This document shows, piece after piece, positions 1-8,929 of a DNA stretch of 64,000 nucleotides. Numbering within the stretch: position 1 is the stretch's first letter; the number at the start of each line of letters is the position of its first letter. Position numbers and translations under genes: made by a program. The stretch comes from Myxococcales bacterium (GTDB lineage: Bacteria; Myxococcota_A; UBA9042), in assembly GCA_947491025.1 (NCBI GenBank), contig CANLIC010000005.1, positions 62,001 through 126,000 of the forward strand. The letters run 5' to 3'. A model generated the notes under the pieces. The model ran no database searches. It was not told where the DNA came from and worked only from the letters and a program-made list of their open reading frames with translations.

Positions 1-328
1 TGCGCGACTCGTCGCTGATCGCCTCGAGGGCGAGGAACGTGCGGAAGTCGCGTTCGGCGTCGTCGAGCTCGAAGCCGCGCTGCTCGGCGCGGGCGGCGTT
101 GAACAGGTATTCCGGAACCGGGTCGAGCCCATAGGCTTGATGGAAAAGGCGCGCCGCCTGGGCGTAGTCGCGGTTGCTGTAGTGAAAGCGCGCAAGGTCC
201 ATCGCCGCCTTGGCGGCGGTCGGGTTGGCGACCGCTGCCCGCTCGGCCGGGGGCGCGGCGTGCGCAAGCCGAGGTTGCCCGGCGACGGTCGCCACGCACA
301 CCACGCAAGCCAGCAAAGTTCTGGACAT
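1..328 (-). CDS. Exported TPR-repeat protein (partial, C-terminus off the window)
   Basis: The reading frame begins with ATG at 328 on the minus strand and runs off the left edge, so only about 109 residues are visible. The first 25 residues form a signal peptide ending near an AHA-A cleavage site. From about residue 38 the chain has the helix-turn-helix pattern of tetratricopeptide repeats: an AKAAMDLARFHY helix, a YAQAARLFHQAYGLDP repeat core and a following YLFNAARAEQ helix. TPR proteins of this sort are scaffolds; no enzymatic motif is seen. It is divergent from the Cys-cluster gene at 638. Start and TPR call are firm, function is unknown. Confidence 0.75.
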   Translation of the reverse strand, partial: MSRTLLACVVCVATVAGQPRLAHAAPPAERAAVANPTAAKAAMDLARFHYSNRDYAQAARLFHQAYGLDPVPEYLFNAARAEQRGFELDDAERDFRTFLALEAISDESR

Positions 329-637
329 TCGCCTCCGCTCGGCGACCGGCCCTTGCCGGCCCTTGCCCGGCGCCTGCGCCCGCTCGTGGCGGACGGCGCA
401 CCGCAACCCGCAGTGTCGAATACCCGTGTGCCCGCTGCAACCATCGGGTCAAGTGGTGGGGCAGCCTTCGGCGCGGCGCCTTGCATCTCATCCTAGGCAA
501 GGGCGCCCGCCGCGCTGTCCTGACGACGGCGTTGCCGAGGGGGTCTGGCTTGGACTACACAGCGAGCACATGCCGGCGGCCCATGTGGGCATCGTGCGCG
601 GGCTTCCGTACGCGACCAAAGGCTTGGCGAGGCGAGG
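329..637. other. Intergenic region between divergent genes
   Basis: These 309 bases separate the divergent TPR and Cys-cluster genes. No coding frame with convincing protein character was found on either strand. A TTGACC hexamer reading leftward (complement of 450-455) could be a -35 element for the TPR gene, but no good -10 follows at the right distance. A GAGG-type ribosome binding site lies just before 638. Confidence 0.5.
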
Positions 638-1036
638 ATGAAGGCAGACGTCGAGTCCCCCTGCACCGGCTGCGGGGCCTGCTGCGCGCACTTTCGCGTG
701 AGCTTCTATTGGGGTGAGGCCGACGACCATCCCGACGGCACGGTGCCGGCAGCGCTGACGGAGCGCATCAGCCCTTTTCTGGTGGCGATGCGCGGCACCC
801 TCAGCGAACCGCCGCGCTGCGTTGCGTTGCAGGGCGAGGTCGGCGGCGAAGTCGGCTGCGCCATCTATGCCCAACGCTCGAGCAGCTGCCGTGAGCTCTT
901 GCCCGGCGAAGACAAGTGCGTCCGGGCGCGCCAGCGCCACGGCCTGCCGCCGTTGACCGACGCGCAGATCGGCAAGCTCTCGGTGGATCACGACGCGCGC
1001 GGCCGCGCAGGCACCCACTCCGACAGCGCTCCTTGA
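638..1036 (+). CDS. YkgJ-like cysteine cluster protein
   Basis: A 132-residue protein with the N-terminal CTGCGACC motif (Cys 9, 12, 15, 16) typical of the CxxCxxCC family (YkgJ, zinc/iron chelating domain), followed by further single cysteines in PRCVAL, GCAIY and the CRELLPGEDKC segment. The family is thought to bind an iron or zinc centre; the physiological role is not established. There is no signal peptide, so it should be cytoplasmic. ATG at 638 is preceded by GAGGCGAGG, a good ribosome binding site. The next gene starts 42 bp downstream on the same strand, so the two may be cotranscribed. The last 15 residues are poorly conserved in character. Confidence 0.85.
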   Translation: MKADVESPCTGCGACCAHFRVSFYWGEADDHPDGTVPAALTERISPFLVAMRGTLSEPPRCVALQGEVGGEVGCAIYAQRSSSCRELLPGEDKCVRARQRHGLPPLTDAQIGKLSVDHDARGRAGTHSDSAP

Positions 1037-1078
1037 TCCAATGCTCGGGGGGCGGCACGCTCTGCAGCGGAGGTGGCC

Positions 1079-3259
1079 GTGGTGTCAGCGTGGATCGGAA
1101 GCGGCGCGGGGCCTCGCTGGCTGGCGGCGGCGCTCGCGCTCCTGCTCGGCTGCGGCGCCAATGACGCACAAGACGCTGGCCCCGACCTCCGCGCGGGCGC
1201 TGACACTGCCGACGTCACGCTCGACATCGCCACTGCCGACACCACCGCCGACGCCGCTCCCGACAACGGCGCCGGCGAGGCCGACCTGCTCGCCGACGCA
1301 GAATCCGACGTCGGGCCCGATGTCGATGCCGAGGACGCCGCGTCCGACGCCGCAGACCTGGATGGCGACGCGCCAGAAGAAGCCGCCGACACGCCCGACG
1401 CGCCCGACGAGGCAGGCGCTGGCGACAGCCTCTTCGACGCCGACGGCAGCGAGGGTGGCGCGCTGGACACCGCGGTGGACGTCGGTGAGGTTCAGGGCGA
1501 CACCGCTCTGGACAGCAGCGACGGCAGCGACGTCGACGCCGAGGTCGCCACAACCGAAGACGCCGTCGATGGCGACGCGGACGCTGCGCCGCTGCCCTTG
1601 AACCCGACCCTCACCGAGCTGGAGGGACCCTACCTGCCGGTCGACCCGGACACGTTGCCCGCAGCGCCTTTCGCCGACATCACCAAGGACCTCGGCCTCG
1701 ACCCCATCGCGACCATGGGCGCCTGTGTCGCTGCGGGCGACCTCGACAACGACGGCGACGACGACTTCCTGCTCGTCGATCTCGCCGCCAGCAAAGCCGC
1801 GATCCGCTCGGTGCTGCTCGACAAGGGCAAGGCCGTGCACGTGCTCACGATTTTCGACACCACGCTGCTCGTCCCCTCGACCGGTTGCGCCGTCGCCGAC
1901 ATGAACGCCGACGGCAAGCTCGACTTGCTCGTCGGTGGTCACTCGGGCGCCGGGCTCTACCTCGGCGACGGCAAGGGCAAGTTCAAGGACGCGTCGGATG
2001 AATTTCTGCCCTACATCATGGACTTCGCGACGCTGACCATCGCCCCGGTCGACATCGACGGCGACCTCGACCTCGACGTCTTCGTCGGGGCCGGCGTGAC
2101 GCCGGTGACGCCCGGCGGCGGCGGTCCGGCGTGCGGCACCATCAGCTGCGGCTTCACGCTCGACGACTTCATCTGCAGCTTCAAGTTCCCGTTCCCGGAG
2201 TCGCCGGCGGAGCTGCAGGACCGGATGCTCATCCGTGGCGCCAAGCTGCCGCTCGTCGACGCCACCACCGCCTGGAAGGTGCCCTCGGGCGGCATCTGGT
2301 CCAACGCCTTCCCCATCGACCTCGACATGGACGGCAAGATGGACATGATCGTCGGCGACGACTTCGGCGCGCATCGCTACTTGCGGAACAAAGGCGGGGT
2401 GTTTGAGGCCTTCGCCACCGACATCGGCTTCCACAGCTACGGCCACGCCATGGGCTGGGGTGTCGGCGACTTCAACGCCGATGGCAAACCCGACCTGGTG
2501 ATGGCCGACGCCGGGCCGTCGCCGGTCTTTGTGCAGGTGCCCCCAGACGCGGGCAAGCCGGTCGGTTTCGTCGACAAAGGCGGCGCGTTTGGCGTCTGGA
2601 GCCCGAGCTGGACCGCCAGCAGCTGGGCGCCGCTGGTCGCCGACTTCGACCACGACGGCAAAGACGACGTCATGCTCGGCATCTCGATCTCGGCGCCGCT
2701 CGGCCTGTTCCCCTTCATCGCGGCGGGCTGCATGCCCGGCGGCGGCGGCGTTCTCTACCAAGGCCACCCGAACCAGGACCTCATCTTCCTCTCCGGCCAG
2801 GGCAGCCCCTTCGGCGTCTACAACTTCCCGAGCGGGCCCTTCTCGCACTTCGCGATGGTGACGCACGCCACCCTCGACCTCGACGGCGACGGCGACCTCG
2901 ACCTCGTGCAGACCCGACCCAACGTCAACCAGACCGGGATGGTTCGCGTTTTGCGCAATGAAATCGGCGTCATCGACGGCAAGGACACCAAGGGCCTTGC
3001 CTTCCAAGTCTTGCTGACCGGCAAGGATGGCAACCTCGACGCCATCGGCGCCCGCGTGACGGCGCAGATCTCGGGCGTGCTGCGCACCCGCTGGCTGACC
3101 GGCACCGGCGGCACCGGCGGCACCCGCACGCGCCGCGCCCACTTCGGCCTCGGCCAGGCCAAGGCCGCGCAGGCGGTGACGGTCCACTGGCCTGACGGCA
3201 AGACCACCCTACTCGGCAGTGTCGCGGCGGGCGCCATCGTCAAGGCGACCTGGCCCTAG
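1079..3259 (+). CDS. CRTAC1-type FG-GAP/UnbV lipoprotein with an Asp-rich stalk
   Basis: About 726 residues. An N-terminal signal sequence ends in a lipobox LLLGC (Cys about 25), so the protein should be lipid-anchored. Residues about 30-180 are almost only Asp, Ala, Glu, Thr and Gly, a stalk-like low-complexity segment. From about 215 there are repeated DxDxDGxxD calcium-binding loops (for example DLDNDGDDDF, DIDGDLDLD, DFDHDGKDD, DLDGDGDLD), the FG-GAP/VCBS beta-propeller pattern. The last 80 residues contain GARVTA... and VHWPDGKTT, matching the ASPIC/UnbV domain. The family is extracellular and ligand binding, without a known reaction. GTG at 1079 (or 1082) sits 5-8 bases after CGGAGG, a better start than the GTG at 1073, which lies inside that site. 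Confidence 0.88.
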   Translation: MVSAWIGSGAGPRWLAAALALLLGCGANDAQDAGPDLRAGADTADVTLDIATADTTADAAPDNGAGEADLLADAESDVGPDVDAEDAASDAADLDGDAPEEAADTPDAPDEAGAGDSLFDADGSEGGALDTAVDVGEVQGDTALDSSDGSDVDAEVATTEDAVDGDADAAPLPLNPTLTELEGPYLPVDPDTLPAAPFADITKDLGLDPIATMGACVAAGDLDNDGDDDFLLVDLAASKAAIRSVLLDKGKAVHVLTIFDTTLLVPSTGCAVADMNADGKLDLLVGGHSGAGLYLGDGKGKFKDASDEFLPYIMDFATLTIAPVDIDGDLDLDVFVGAGVTPVTPGGGGPACGTISCGFTLDDFICSFKFPFPESPAELQDRMLIRGAKLPLVDATTAWKVPSGGIWSNAFPIDLDMDGKMDMIVGDDFGAHRYLRNKGGVFEAFATDIGFHSYGHAMGWGVGDFNADGKPDLVMADAGPSPVFVQVPPDAGKPVGFVDKGGAFGVWSPSWTASSWAPLVADFDHDGKDDVMLGISISAPLGLFPFIAAGCMPGGGGVLYQGHPNQDLIFLSGQGSPFGVYNFPSGPFSHFAMVTHATLDLDGDGDLDLVQTRPNVNQTGMVRVLRNEIGVIDGKDTKGLAFQVLLTGKDGNLDAIGARVTAQISGVLRTRWLTGTGGTGGTRTRRAHFGLGQAKAAQAVTVHWPDGKTTLLGSVAAGAIVKATWP

Positions 3260-3436
3260 AGGGTGGATTCAAGTCGCCCTCTGCTGCGGCCGCCGCGCCC
3301 GGCCTGACACTGACCTACGTCCTCGCGCCCTCGGTCGCCGCACCGCAAGTACGGCTCGGTCGGTCGCTTCGGGCGCGCTCACGGTCTGTCTCGGCCGCGT
3401 CACCCTCGCGACGAGTGCATGTTGGATCCGCCCTCT
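3258..3436. repeat. 15-bp inverted repeat between convergent genes
   Basis: The 15 bases at 3258-3272 (AGAGGGTGGATTCAA) recur in inverted orientation at 3422-3436. Two positions differ, and both differences would be G-U pairs in RNA, so the arms could pair fully. The left arm starts in the stop codon of the FG-GAP gene; the right arm lies 35 bp beyond the stop of the convergent sulfatase-like gene. The distance (149 bp) is long for a simple terminator. It could be a boundary between convergent transcripts or the remnant of a small insertion; no coding potential was seen in between. Confidence 0.4.
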
Positions 3437-3470
3437 TCGCCATGGCTCAACCGTCGGCCGCGGCGAGGCC

Positions 3471-5861
3471 TCAAGGCCCGGGCAGGTCGAGGTCGTAGCC
3501 TTCGCCGACGCGCCCGCCGCTGCCGTCGAGCAGGCCGACGCGCAGCAAGAGCCCGGCGCCGGCCTCGGGCGGCATCGCCACATGGATCACCGAGCGAACA
3601 AGCCCCGCTTCGGGCCAGGCGCTCAGTGGCAGAGCGCCATCGGCTGCGACCTCATCGAGGTTGCGCACCATGTCGAATGCGGCGCCCCTGCGCCGCAACA
3701 GGTGGCAGAAGAGGCCGCCCGTCAGGGGCGGAGCGCCTGGCAGTCGCCGCCAGAGTAGCTCGACCCGCAGCGCCCCGCCGACCTTGGCGGCGCCGTCGAT
3801 GCGGACCGCGACCAGCGCGGCGGAGGTGCCCATGCGCACATCGACCCGCCCAAAGCCGTCGGGTACGTAGGAGACCACAGCGTCGCTGCGGCCGAGGAAG
3901 CGCTGCAGCCGGCGCTGCAGGGCGCGGGCAGCCTCGGCGTCCTTGGCGGCATCCACCGGCAGGTCGCGATCTTCGCCGTCGGTGCGCTTGACTTGGCGCG
4001 GCGCCAGGGCGTCGCCGTCGCGGCGCCACCAGCGCTTGACGACCTGGTCGTCCTCGACCGTGGCGGTGCCGAGGACGTCGCCGGCAAAGGGATAGCCGAC
4101 TCCGGTGATGAGGACGTCTGGCCGCGCCGTCGGCCGCAGCAGCGAGCGAGCGGTCGTCCAAGTGGGCAGCCGCTCGCCGAGGTCGCCGCCGAGCAGGTCG
4201 AGCAGCGTCGGCAGCAGGTCGGTGTGGCTCGAAATCGGCGTATCGATGGTCGCAAGGCCGCGGCCGCAAAGCATGAGCGGCACGGCGGTGCGAGCGTTCC
4301 AGAAGCGGGCCGCGCCATGGCCGACGGCGCCGTGGTCCCAGAGCTCCTCGCCGTGGTCGCCGGTGATGGCGACGACGAGATCGCCCGCTTGGATGCGCTC
4401 GCGCAGCGGCTCCAACAGGGTGCTGATCTCGGCGTCGACGAAGTCGAGCGCGTTGCGGTAACGGTTCCAGATCTCCTTGGCGTGGCGCGCGAGCTGATCG
4501 TCGGGTGCAAAGTGGTTGTAGTCGACCGGCAGCACGGGCAGGTGGCGGGCGTGCTCGGGTGGGAAGTGGTAGTTGTGGTGCGGGGCATACAAGAAGCCGA
4601 AGGCGAACACCGGGGCGCGGGCCTCTCCAGCCGTCGCGGGCGCCAACAGGCGGGCCAGCGCGGCGCCGACGATGCGGTCGCGCTGCGGCACGTCTCCCGG
4701 CAGGTGCTCCTCGTAGCGGGCGCCAAAGTTGGCTGCGATGAGGTCGCCGCGATCCCAGCCGCGTAGCTGCGAGGCCGAGACGCCGTGCAAGGCGTAGCCG
4801 TTGCGCTGCAGGGCTTCCAGCGGCGCGCTGGAGAGGCCGGCCTCAGCCATCGGCGTGAACAGGACGGCGTCGACGCCGTAGAGCAGCGAGAAGGTCGACC
4901 AGACGGTGGTGTGGCTGCCGGCGAAGTGGCGCCCAGTGCGGGCGCAGGGTAGCGCCTCGCGCAGCGCCGAGAGGCGGGGCATCCAGCGCGGATCGAGGCT
5001 GTCAGCGCGCCAGGATTCGACCTGGAGCAGCAGGATGTCCGGCGTCCGCTCAGCCCGCCAGCCCGCGATCGCCGCTGGTCCCGGGTGCTGCAAGCGCACG
5101 GCGCCGGCCATCGCGCGGTTCTCCGCGAGCAGGCGTCGCGCCAGCAGCAGCACATCCGCGCTTGGGTCATCGCGGCGCAGCGCGGCGCGCGCCGTGCTGC
5201 CGGCGGCCGTGGCCCCGACTCCAATGCCGAGGGCAGCGCAGAGCCCGACCCACAGCACCAGCGCCGGCCTTTGACGCTGCAGGCGGCCGAGGCCGTGGCG
5301 GAGCAGGGCGAGGCCGCACGCGACCGCCAGCAATGACATGCCGATCGCCAGCCAGGTCGCCGCGCCGAGGTGCGACTCGCCGGCGTTGCCTGCCCGTAGG
5401 CCGGCCAGCACGAAGTCGTCGTCGAAGTGCAGGGCTTGAGCGCAGTAGAGCCGGGCATCGGAGTAGAGCACGGCGACCAGAAACGCGCCGGGCGACGCGC
5501 GCAGCAGGCCCTCGATCGCATCGCCGAGCCGCCCGCCGCGTGGCATTCCCTCTGCGCCGACGCGATTGCCCGCACCGCCCTTGCGCCAGCGCAGTGGCCA
5601 GACGAGCAGGGCGCCGAAGAGACCGCCGACAAAGAGGCTCACTGCGGCCAGCCCGAGCGTCCAACCGAGCCAGCGCGCGCGCTGCGGCACATCGTCGCCG
5701 ACGCCGAGCAGCAGCGCCGGTAGTTGGCTGCTGAGCGCGGCGGTGACGCAAAAAGCGGCGAGGACGCTCGTCGTCAAGAGAAGGGCGAGGCGCTGACCCC
5801 ACGCCGGGTGAAAGCCCGTTCCCGCGGCGTCCGGCAGCGGCGCAGGGCTCATGGTGGGCAT
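3471..5861 (-). CDS. Membrane alkaline-phosphatase-superfamily enzyme (sulfatase fold), second copy
   Basis: A 796-residue protein with about five N-terminal membrane segments (about 22-42, 66-90, 125-138, 168-186, 200-220) and a periplasmic catalytic domain. DILLLQVES places the first metal-binding acid near Glu282; GSHTTVWSTFSLLYG puts Thr318/319 where sulfatases carry Cys or Ser, with no CxPSR formylglycine motif; TGDHGEELWDHG supplies later metal ligands. This is the pattern of the phosphoglycerol/phosphoethanolamine transferase side of the superfamily rather than true sulfatases. Residues about 660-795 form an extra beta-rich domain like the tail of the neighbouring enzyme. It is the last gene of the operon and starts 13 bp inside the preceding gene. 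Substrate is unknown. Confidence 0.8.
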   Translation of the reverse strand: MPTMSPAPLPDAAGTGFHPAWGQRLALLLTTSVLAAFCVTAALSSQLPALLLGVGDDVPQRARWLGWTLGLAAVSLFVGGLFGALLVWPLRWRKGGAGNRVGAEGMPRGGRLGDAIEGLLRASPGAFLVAVLYSDARLYCAQALHFDDDFVLAGLRAGNAGESHLGAATWLAIGMSLLAVACGLALLRHGLGRLQRQRPALVLWVGLCAALGIGVGATAAGSTARAALRRDDPSADVLLLARRLLAENRAMAGAVRLQHPGPAAIAGWRAERTPDILLLQVESWRADSLDPRWMPRLSALREALPCARTGRHFAGSHTTVWSTFSLLYGVDAVLFTPMAEAGLSSAPLEALQRNGYALHGVSASQLRGWDRGDLIAANFGARYEEHLPGDVPQRDRIVGAALARLLAPATAGEARAPVFAFGFLYAPHHNYHFPPEHARHLPVLPVDYNHFAPDDQLARHAKEIWNRYRNALDFVDAEISTLLEPLRERIQAGDLVVAITGDHGEELWDHGAVGHGAARFWNARTAVPLMLCGRGLATIDTPISSHTDLLPTLLDLLGGDLGERLPTWTTARSLLRPTARPDVLITGVGYPFAGDVLGTATVEDDQVVKRWWRRDGDALAPRQVKRTDGEDRDLPVDAAKDAEAARALQRRLQRFLGRSDAVVSYVPDGFGRVDVRMGTSAALVAVRIDGAAKVGGALRVELLWRRLPGAPPLTGGLFCHLLRRRGAAFDMVRNLDEVAADGALPLSAWPEAGLVRSVIHVAMPPEAGAGLLLRVGLLDGSGGRVGEGYDLDLPGP

Positions 5862-8800
5862 GCGCCGACGTGAAACTGAAATACGCGTGCCTTGTTGCCA
5901 CCCTCGCTGACGCCCACGGGCGCCACCGGCATGCGGCCGCGGGGACCGATGACGTTCGGACCATAAGCGCCGACGATGACCTCGGTCGGCCCTTGCGGCC
6001 AGTCGGCAGGGAGGTGGAACTCGCGGTCGGTGTCGACGACGTCGCCCGGGCGCAGATCATCGACCGGCAATCGGCCCTCGAGGGGTTCAAACTCCAAGTT
6101 GCGATGGCGTCCATTGGGTCCGCGCAAGTGCGTAAAAATGCGGGTGTACCTCGGCGGCTGGCGATCGACCTGCAGCCGGAATTGCAGAACGTGGCGCTGG
6201 CCTGGGCACGCCGGGCCGACCAGGGCGACGCGCCGCACGCGCAGCACCGGCAGGGCGGCCTGTGCTGACGCCCCTGGGGTCAGCGGCTCTGGCAAGGCGG
6301 CAGGCGGCTGCAGGAACGCGATGTCGAGGGGCTGCGGCTCGGAGGGCGGCGCGCGACGGAGCCCGGCGAGGCCTTTGACGTCGGCGTGGCGCTGCGGGTC
6401 TGGGCGGACCGGCTTGTCGGGGTTCTTGACCTGAAGCGTGCCGAGCAGGACGCGGCCCTCGCCCGTCAGCGGCAGACCCCGGCCGCGAACCGAGAGGCGG
6501 CGTTCGCCATCCGGGCGCCAGAATCCGAACAGGACGTCGAAGTCGCCGCTCGCCGTGCCGGGCTCCGGCCGTACGTGAACGCGATCGGTGATGAAATCGC
6601 CGGGTTGCCATGCCGCCACCGGGTGGGTGCCCTCGGCCGGCAACCACGACGAGCGCATCACCAGCCCGCCGCGGCTGATGCCGTGGAGAAAGGGCACGTA
6701 CCCGGCTGGCATCGGCGCCAACACTTCGTAGCGCAAGCGGACGTGGGTGAAGCCACCCGCCTCTGCGCTTTTGGCCTCGAAGGCGACGTCGAGCAATCGC
6801 ATCACGTCGCGGTCGCCATCGGCGAAGCGGATGTCGAGCGCCTGCGCGGGGTCGAGATCGGCGGGTCGACCGCGCTGCACCAGCGCCTCGGCGCGGCGGG
6901 CATCTTGACCAGAGAAGCGCTTCAATGTCATGTCCTTCCATGCTCGCATCCGCGCGATGGCCGGCGCGACGTCGCTGGCTCGCACGGCGCCGGACTGCAC
7001 GAGGTCCAGGCGCTCCTCAGGGTCCCTGCGCAGATCGAAGACCTCGGGCGGGCGGCGATCGTGGTAGTCGATGACCTTGCGCAGGCCAACTTCGGCGGAC
7101 TTGCCGCTGGGGGCGCCGCCGCTCGCCGGCGGCGGCAAGGCCTCGATCTCGGCCAGGCAGCGGTCCTTGTGCCAGCAGCCGAGCGGCACGCGGTCGTGGC
7201 CTTTGGTGGAGAGCACGCTCTTGCCGTCGAGCTGGCCGGCGAGCAATTCGAGCCCAAGCAGCTCGAAGATCGTTGGCACCACATCGATATTTTGCCGCAG
7301 CCCGTCGACGACCCGATGCGTCAGCCCCGGCGCTTCGATGAGCAGCGGCACCCGCACACCCTCTTCGTAGAGTACCTCGTCGTGCTGTTGCAGCCCATGC
7401 TCGCCGAACCCTTCGCCGTGGTCGCCGATGTAGACGAAGACGGTGCGATCGAGCAGACCGCGGGCGCGTAGCCCTGCGTACAACTCCGCGAGCGCGGCGT
7501 CGGTGGCGGCGATGGCGTTGTAGTAGTCGTTGCGCTTGGCGGACGCGTCAAAGGTCTGGCGCTGCCAGGACTTGGGAACGTCGTAGGGGTGGTGGCTCGC
7601 CAGGGTGACCAGACCAAGGGCAAAGGGCTGGCCGCGCAGGCCGTCGATCCACGACAAGATCGGCGCGATCATGGCGCGGTCTTCGAGCCCGAAATAGCCG
7701 ATCTCGTCGAAGGTCTTGTCGAGCCCCTGCGCCTCGAGCTGCGCCAGCGCGACGCCGTGCTGGTAGCCGAAGTTCTTGACCAGCTGGTGGTTCTTCTCAA
7801 AGACATCCTCGGAGGTCTGGAAGTAGCCGGTCGCCCAGCCAAGCCTCGCCAGCGTCGCGGCCAGGCACTCGGTGGGCAGCGCGCCGGCGTGGGCCTCGTC
7901 GTAGCCGGGCGCGACCCGCGGGTAGTAGCCGCAGTGAATAGGCACCAGCGACTTGGTGGTGTGCGGCACGGCGGTGTACGCGCGCTCGACACGCACGCCG
8001 CGCGCCGCGACCCCGGCCAGAAAGGGTGTGGTGGCGAGCGTGGGCGTGTAGGGCGTGGTCGCCGAGGCGCGCACCGACTCGAGCGCCACCAGCACCACGT
8101 TCCAGTCGCGGCTGCGGGCGGTGCGGGCGACGACGAGAGGTGCTGCCGGCCGGCCTTGCAGCGTCGACTTGGCCAAAGCGTCGCCCGAAAAGAGCGACGG
8201 CGCGCCCCCGAGCAGGGTTGGGACGGGGGCTTCGGCGACGACCGCCAGCCGGCCCGGCAGCGAAGCCCGCGTCACGACGTTCAGCGGCGGCAACGCGACG
8301 CCGAAGCCGATGGAGGCGGCCGCGGCGATCCACAGCAAGCGCGGAACGCCAGCTGCGGGCTTTGGCTGCGCGGTTGGCGCCGCGAGGTGACGGCGACAGG
8401 CCGGCAGGGCCAGTGGCCACAGCGACAAGGTCGCCAGCGCGACCATCCCAGCGACGAGGCCGGCGTCGACCTCGCTGGCCAAGATCTCTTGCAGCATCGC
8501 GACATTCTGCAGTGTGTAGCCGACCATCGGCAGGTCGAGTGGCGAGCCGGTGGACAGGAAGAAGCCGTGCTCCACGGCGGCGACGATGCCGATGACGCTG
8601 AGCGCCACGTGACCTGCGGCGAGGCCGAGCCGGCGCAACCAGCCGGGCGGCAGGGCGGCGAGGGCAGCGAGCGCGCAGACGACGGAGAGCGCGAACAAGG
8701 CGTCGGGCCGCAGACCCACCCACCGCTCGACCCAGGTGGCTGCCGCTGCGTTGGCCTCACCGCCTCGTGCGAGCCGCTCCAGCTTGTCTGCCTTGGCCGC

Positions 8801-8929
8801 CAACGTCAGCAGCAGGGTCGGCGCCGTCGCCAGCATGGCATAGAGGCAGGCGGGACGGGCGGTCGCCCACCACGAAGGGGCGCGCGCGGCCCCTGCAGGC
8901 GCTGTAGAGGCCGAACGCGGGTCGCTCAC
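5849..8929 (-). CDS. Membrane alkaline-phosphatase-superfamily enzyme (sulfatase fold), first copy
   Basis: About 1026 residues from the GTG at 8929, whose GTGA overlaps the TGA of the psd gene; a longer open frame upstream is antisense-shadow sequence. Five membrane segments lie within residues 20-220. The catalytic domain has NVVLVALES (Glu284), VPHTTKSLVPIHCG with Thr324/325 in the nucleophile position, SHHPYD and GDHGEGFGEHG (Asp503, His504). No CxPxR motif is present, so a formylglycine sulfatase is unlikely. After about residue 650 come some 375 residues with two beta-sandwich-like units (each with HL.G, W.PGD and P.G...GAYG-like signatures), unusual for the family. Likely transfers or removes a phospholipid-type headgroup on an envelope glycan or lipid; this is inferred from motifs and the psd neighbour. 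Confidence 0.8.
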   Translation of the reverse strand: MSDPRSASTAPAGAARAPSWWATARPACLYAMLATAPTLLLTLAAKADKLERLARGGEANAAAATWVERWVGLRPDALFALSVVCALAALAALPPGWLRRLGLAAGHVALSVIGIVAAVEHGFFLSTGSPLDLPMVGYTLQNVAMLQEILASEVDAGLVAGMVALATLSLWPLALPACRRHLAAPTAQPKPAAGVPRLLWIAAAASIGFGVALPPLNVVTRASLPGRLAVVAEAPVPTLLGGAPSLFSGDALAKSTLQGRPAAPLVVARTARSRDWNVVLVALESVRASATTPYTPTLATTPFLAGVAARGVRVERAYTAVPHTTKSLVPIHCGYYPRVAPGYDEAHAGALPTECLAATLARLGWATGYFQTSEDVFEKNHQLVKNFGYQHGVALAQLEAQGLDKTFDEIGYFGLEDRAMIAPILSWIDGLRGQPFALGLVTLASHHPYDVPKSWQRQTFDASAKRNDYYNAIAATDAALAELYAGLRARGLLDRTVFVYIGDHGEGFGEHGLQQHDEVLYEEGVRVPLLIEAPGLTHRVVDGLRQNIDVVPTIFELLGLELLAGQLDGKSVLSTKGHDRVPLGCWHKDRCLAEIEALPPPASGGAPSGKSAEVGLRKVIDYHDRRPPEVFDLRRDPEERLDLVQSGAVRASDVAPAIARMRAWKDMTLKRFSGQDARRAEALVQRGRPADLDPAQALDIRFADGDRDVMRLLDVAFEAKSAEAGGFTHVRLRYEVLAPMPAGYVPFLHGISRGGLVMRSSWLPAEGTHPVAAWQPGDFITDRVHVRPEPGTASGDFDVLFGFWRPDGERRLSVRGRGLPLTGEGRVLLGTLQVKNPDKPVRPDPQRHADVKGLAGLRRAPPSEPQPLDIAFLQPPAALPEPLTPGASAQAALPVLRVRRVALVGPACPGQRHVLQFRLQVDRQPPRYTRIFTHLRGPNGRHRNLEFEPLEGRLPVDDLRPGDVVDTDREFHLPADWPQGPTEVIVGAYGPNVIGPRGRMPVAPVGVSEGGNKARVFQFHVGACPP

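Noticed and set aside
1085..3187. A 700-codon open frame antisense to the FG-GAP gene
   Set aside because: Long antisense frames are expected opposite Asp- and Ala-rich high-G+C genes; the composition is Val/Glu/Arg-rich with no domain.
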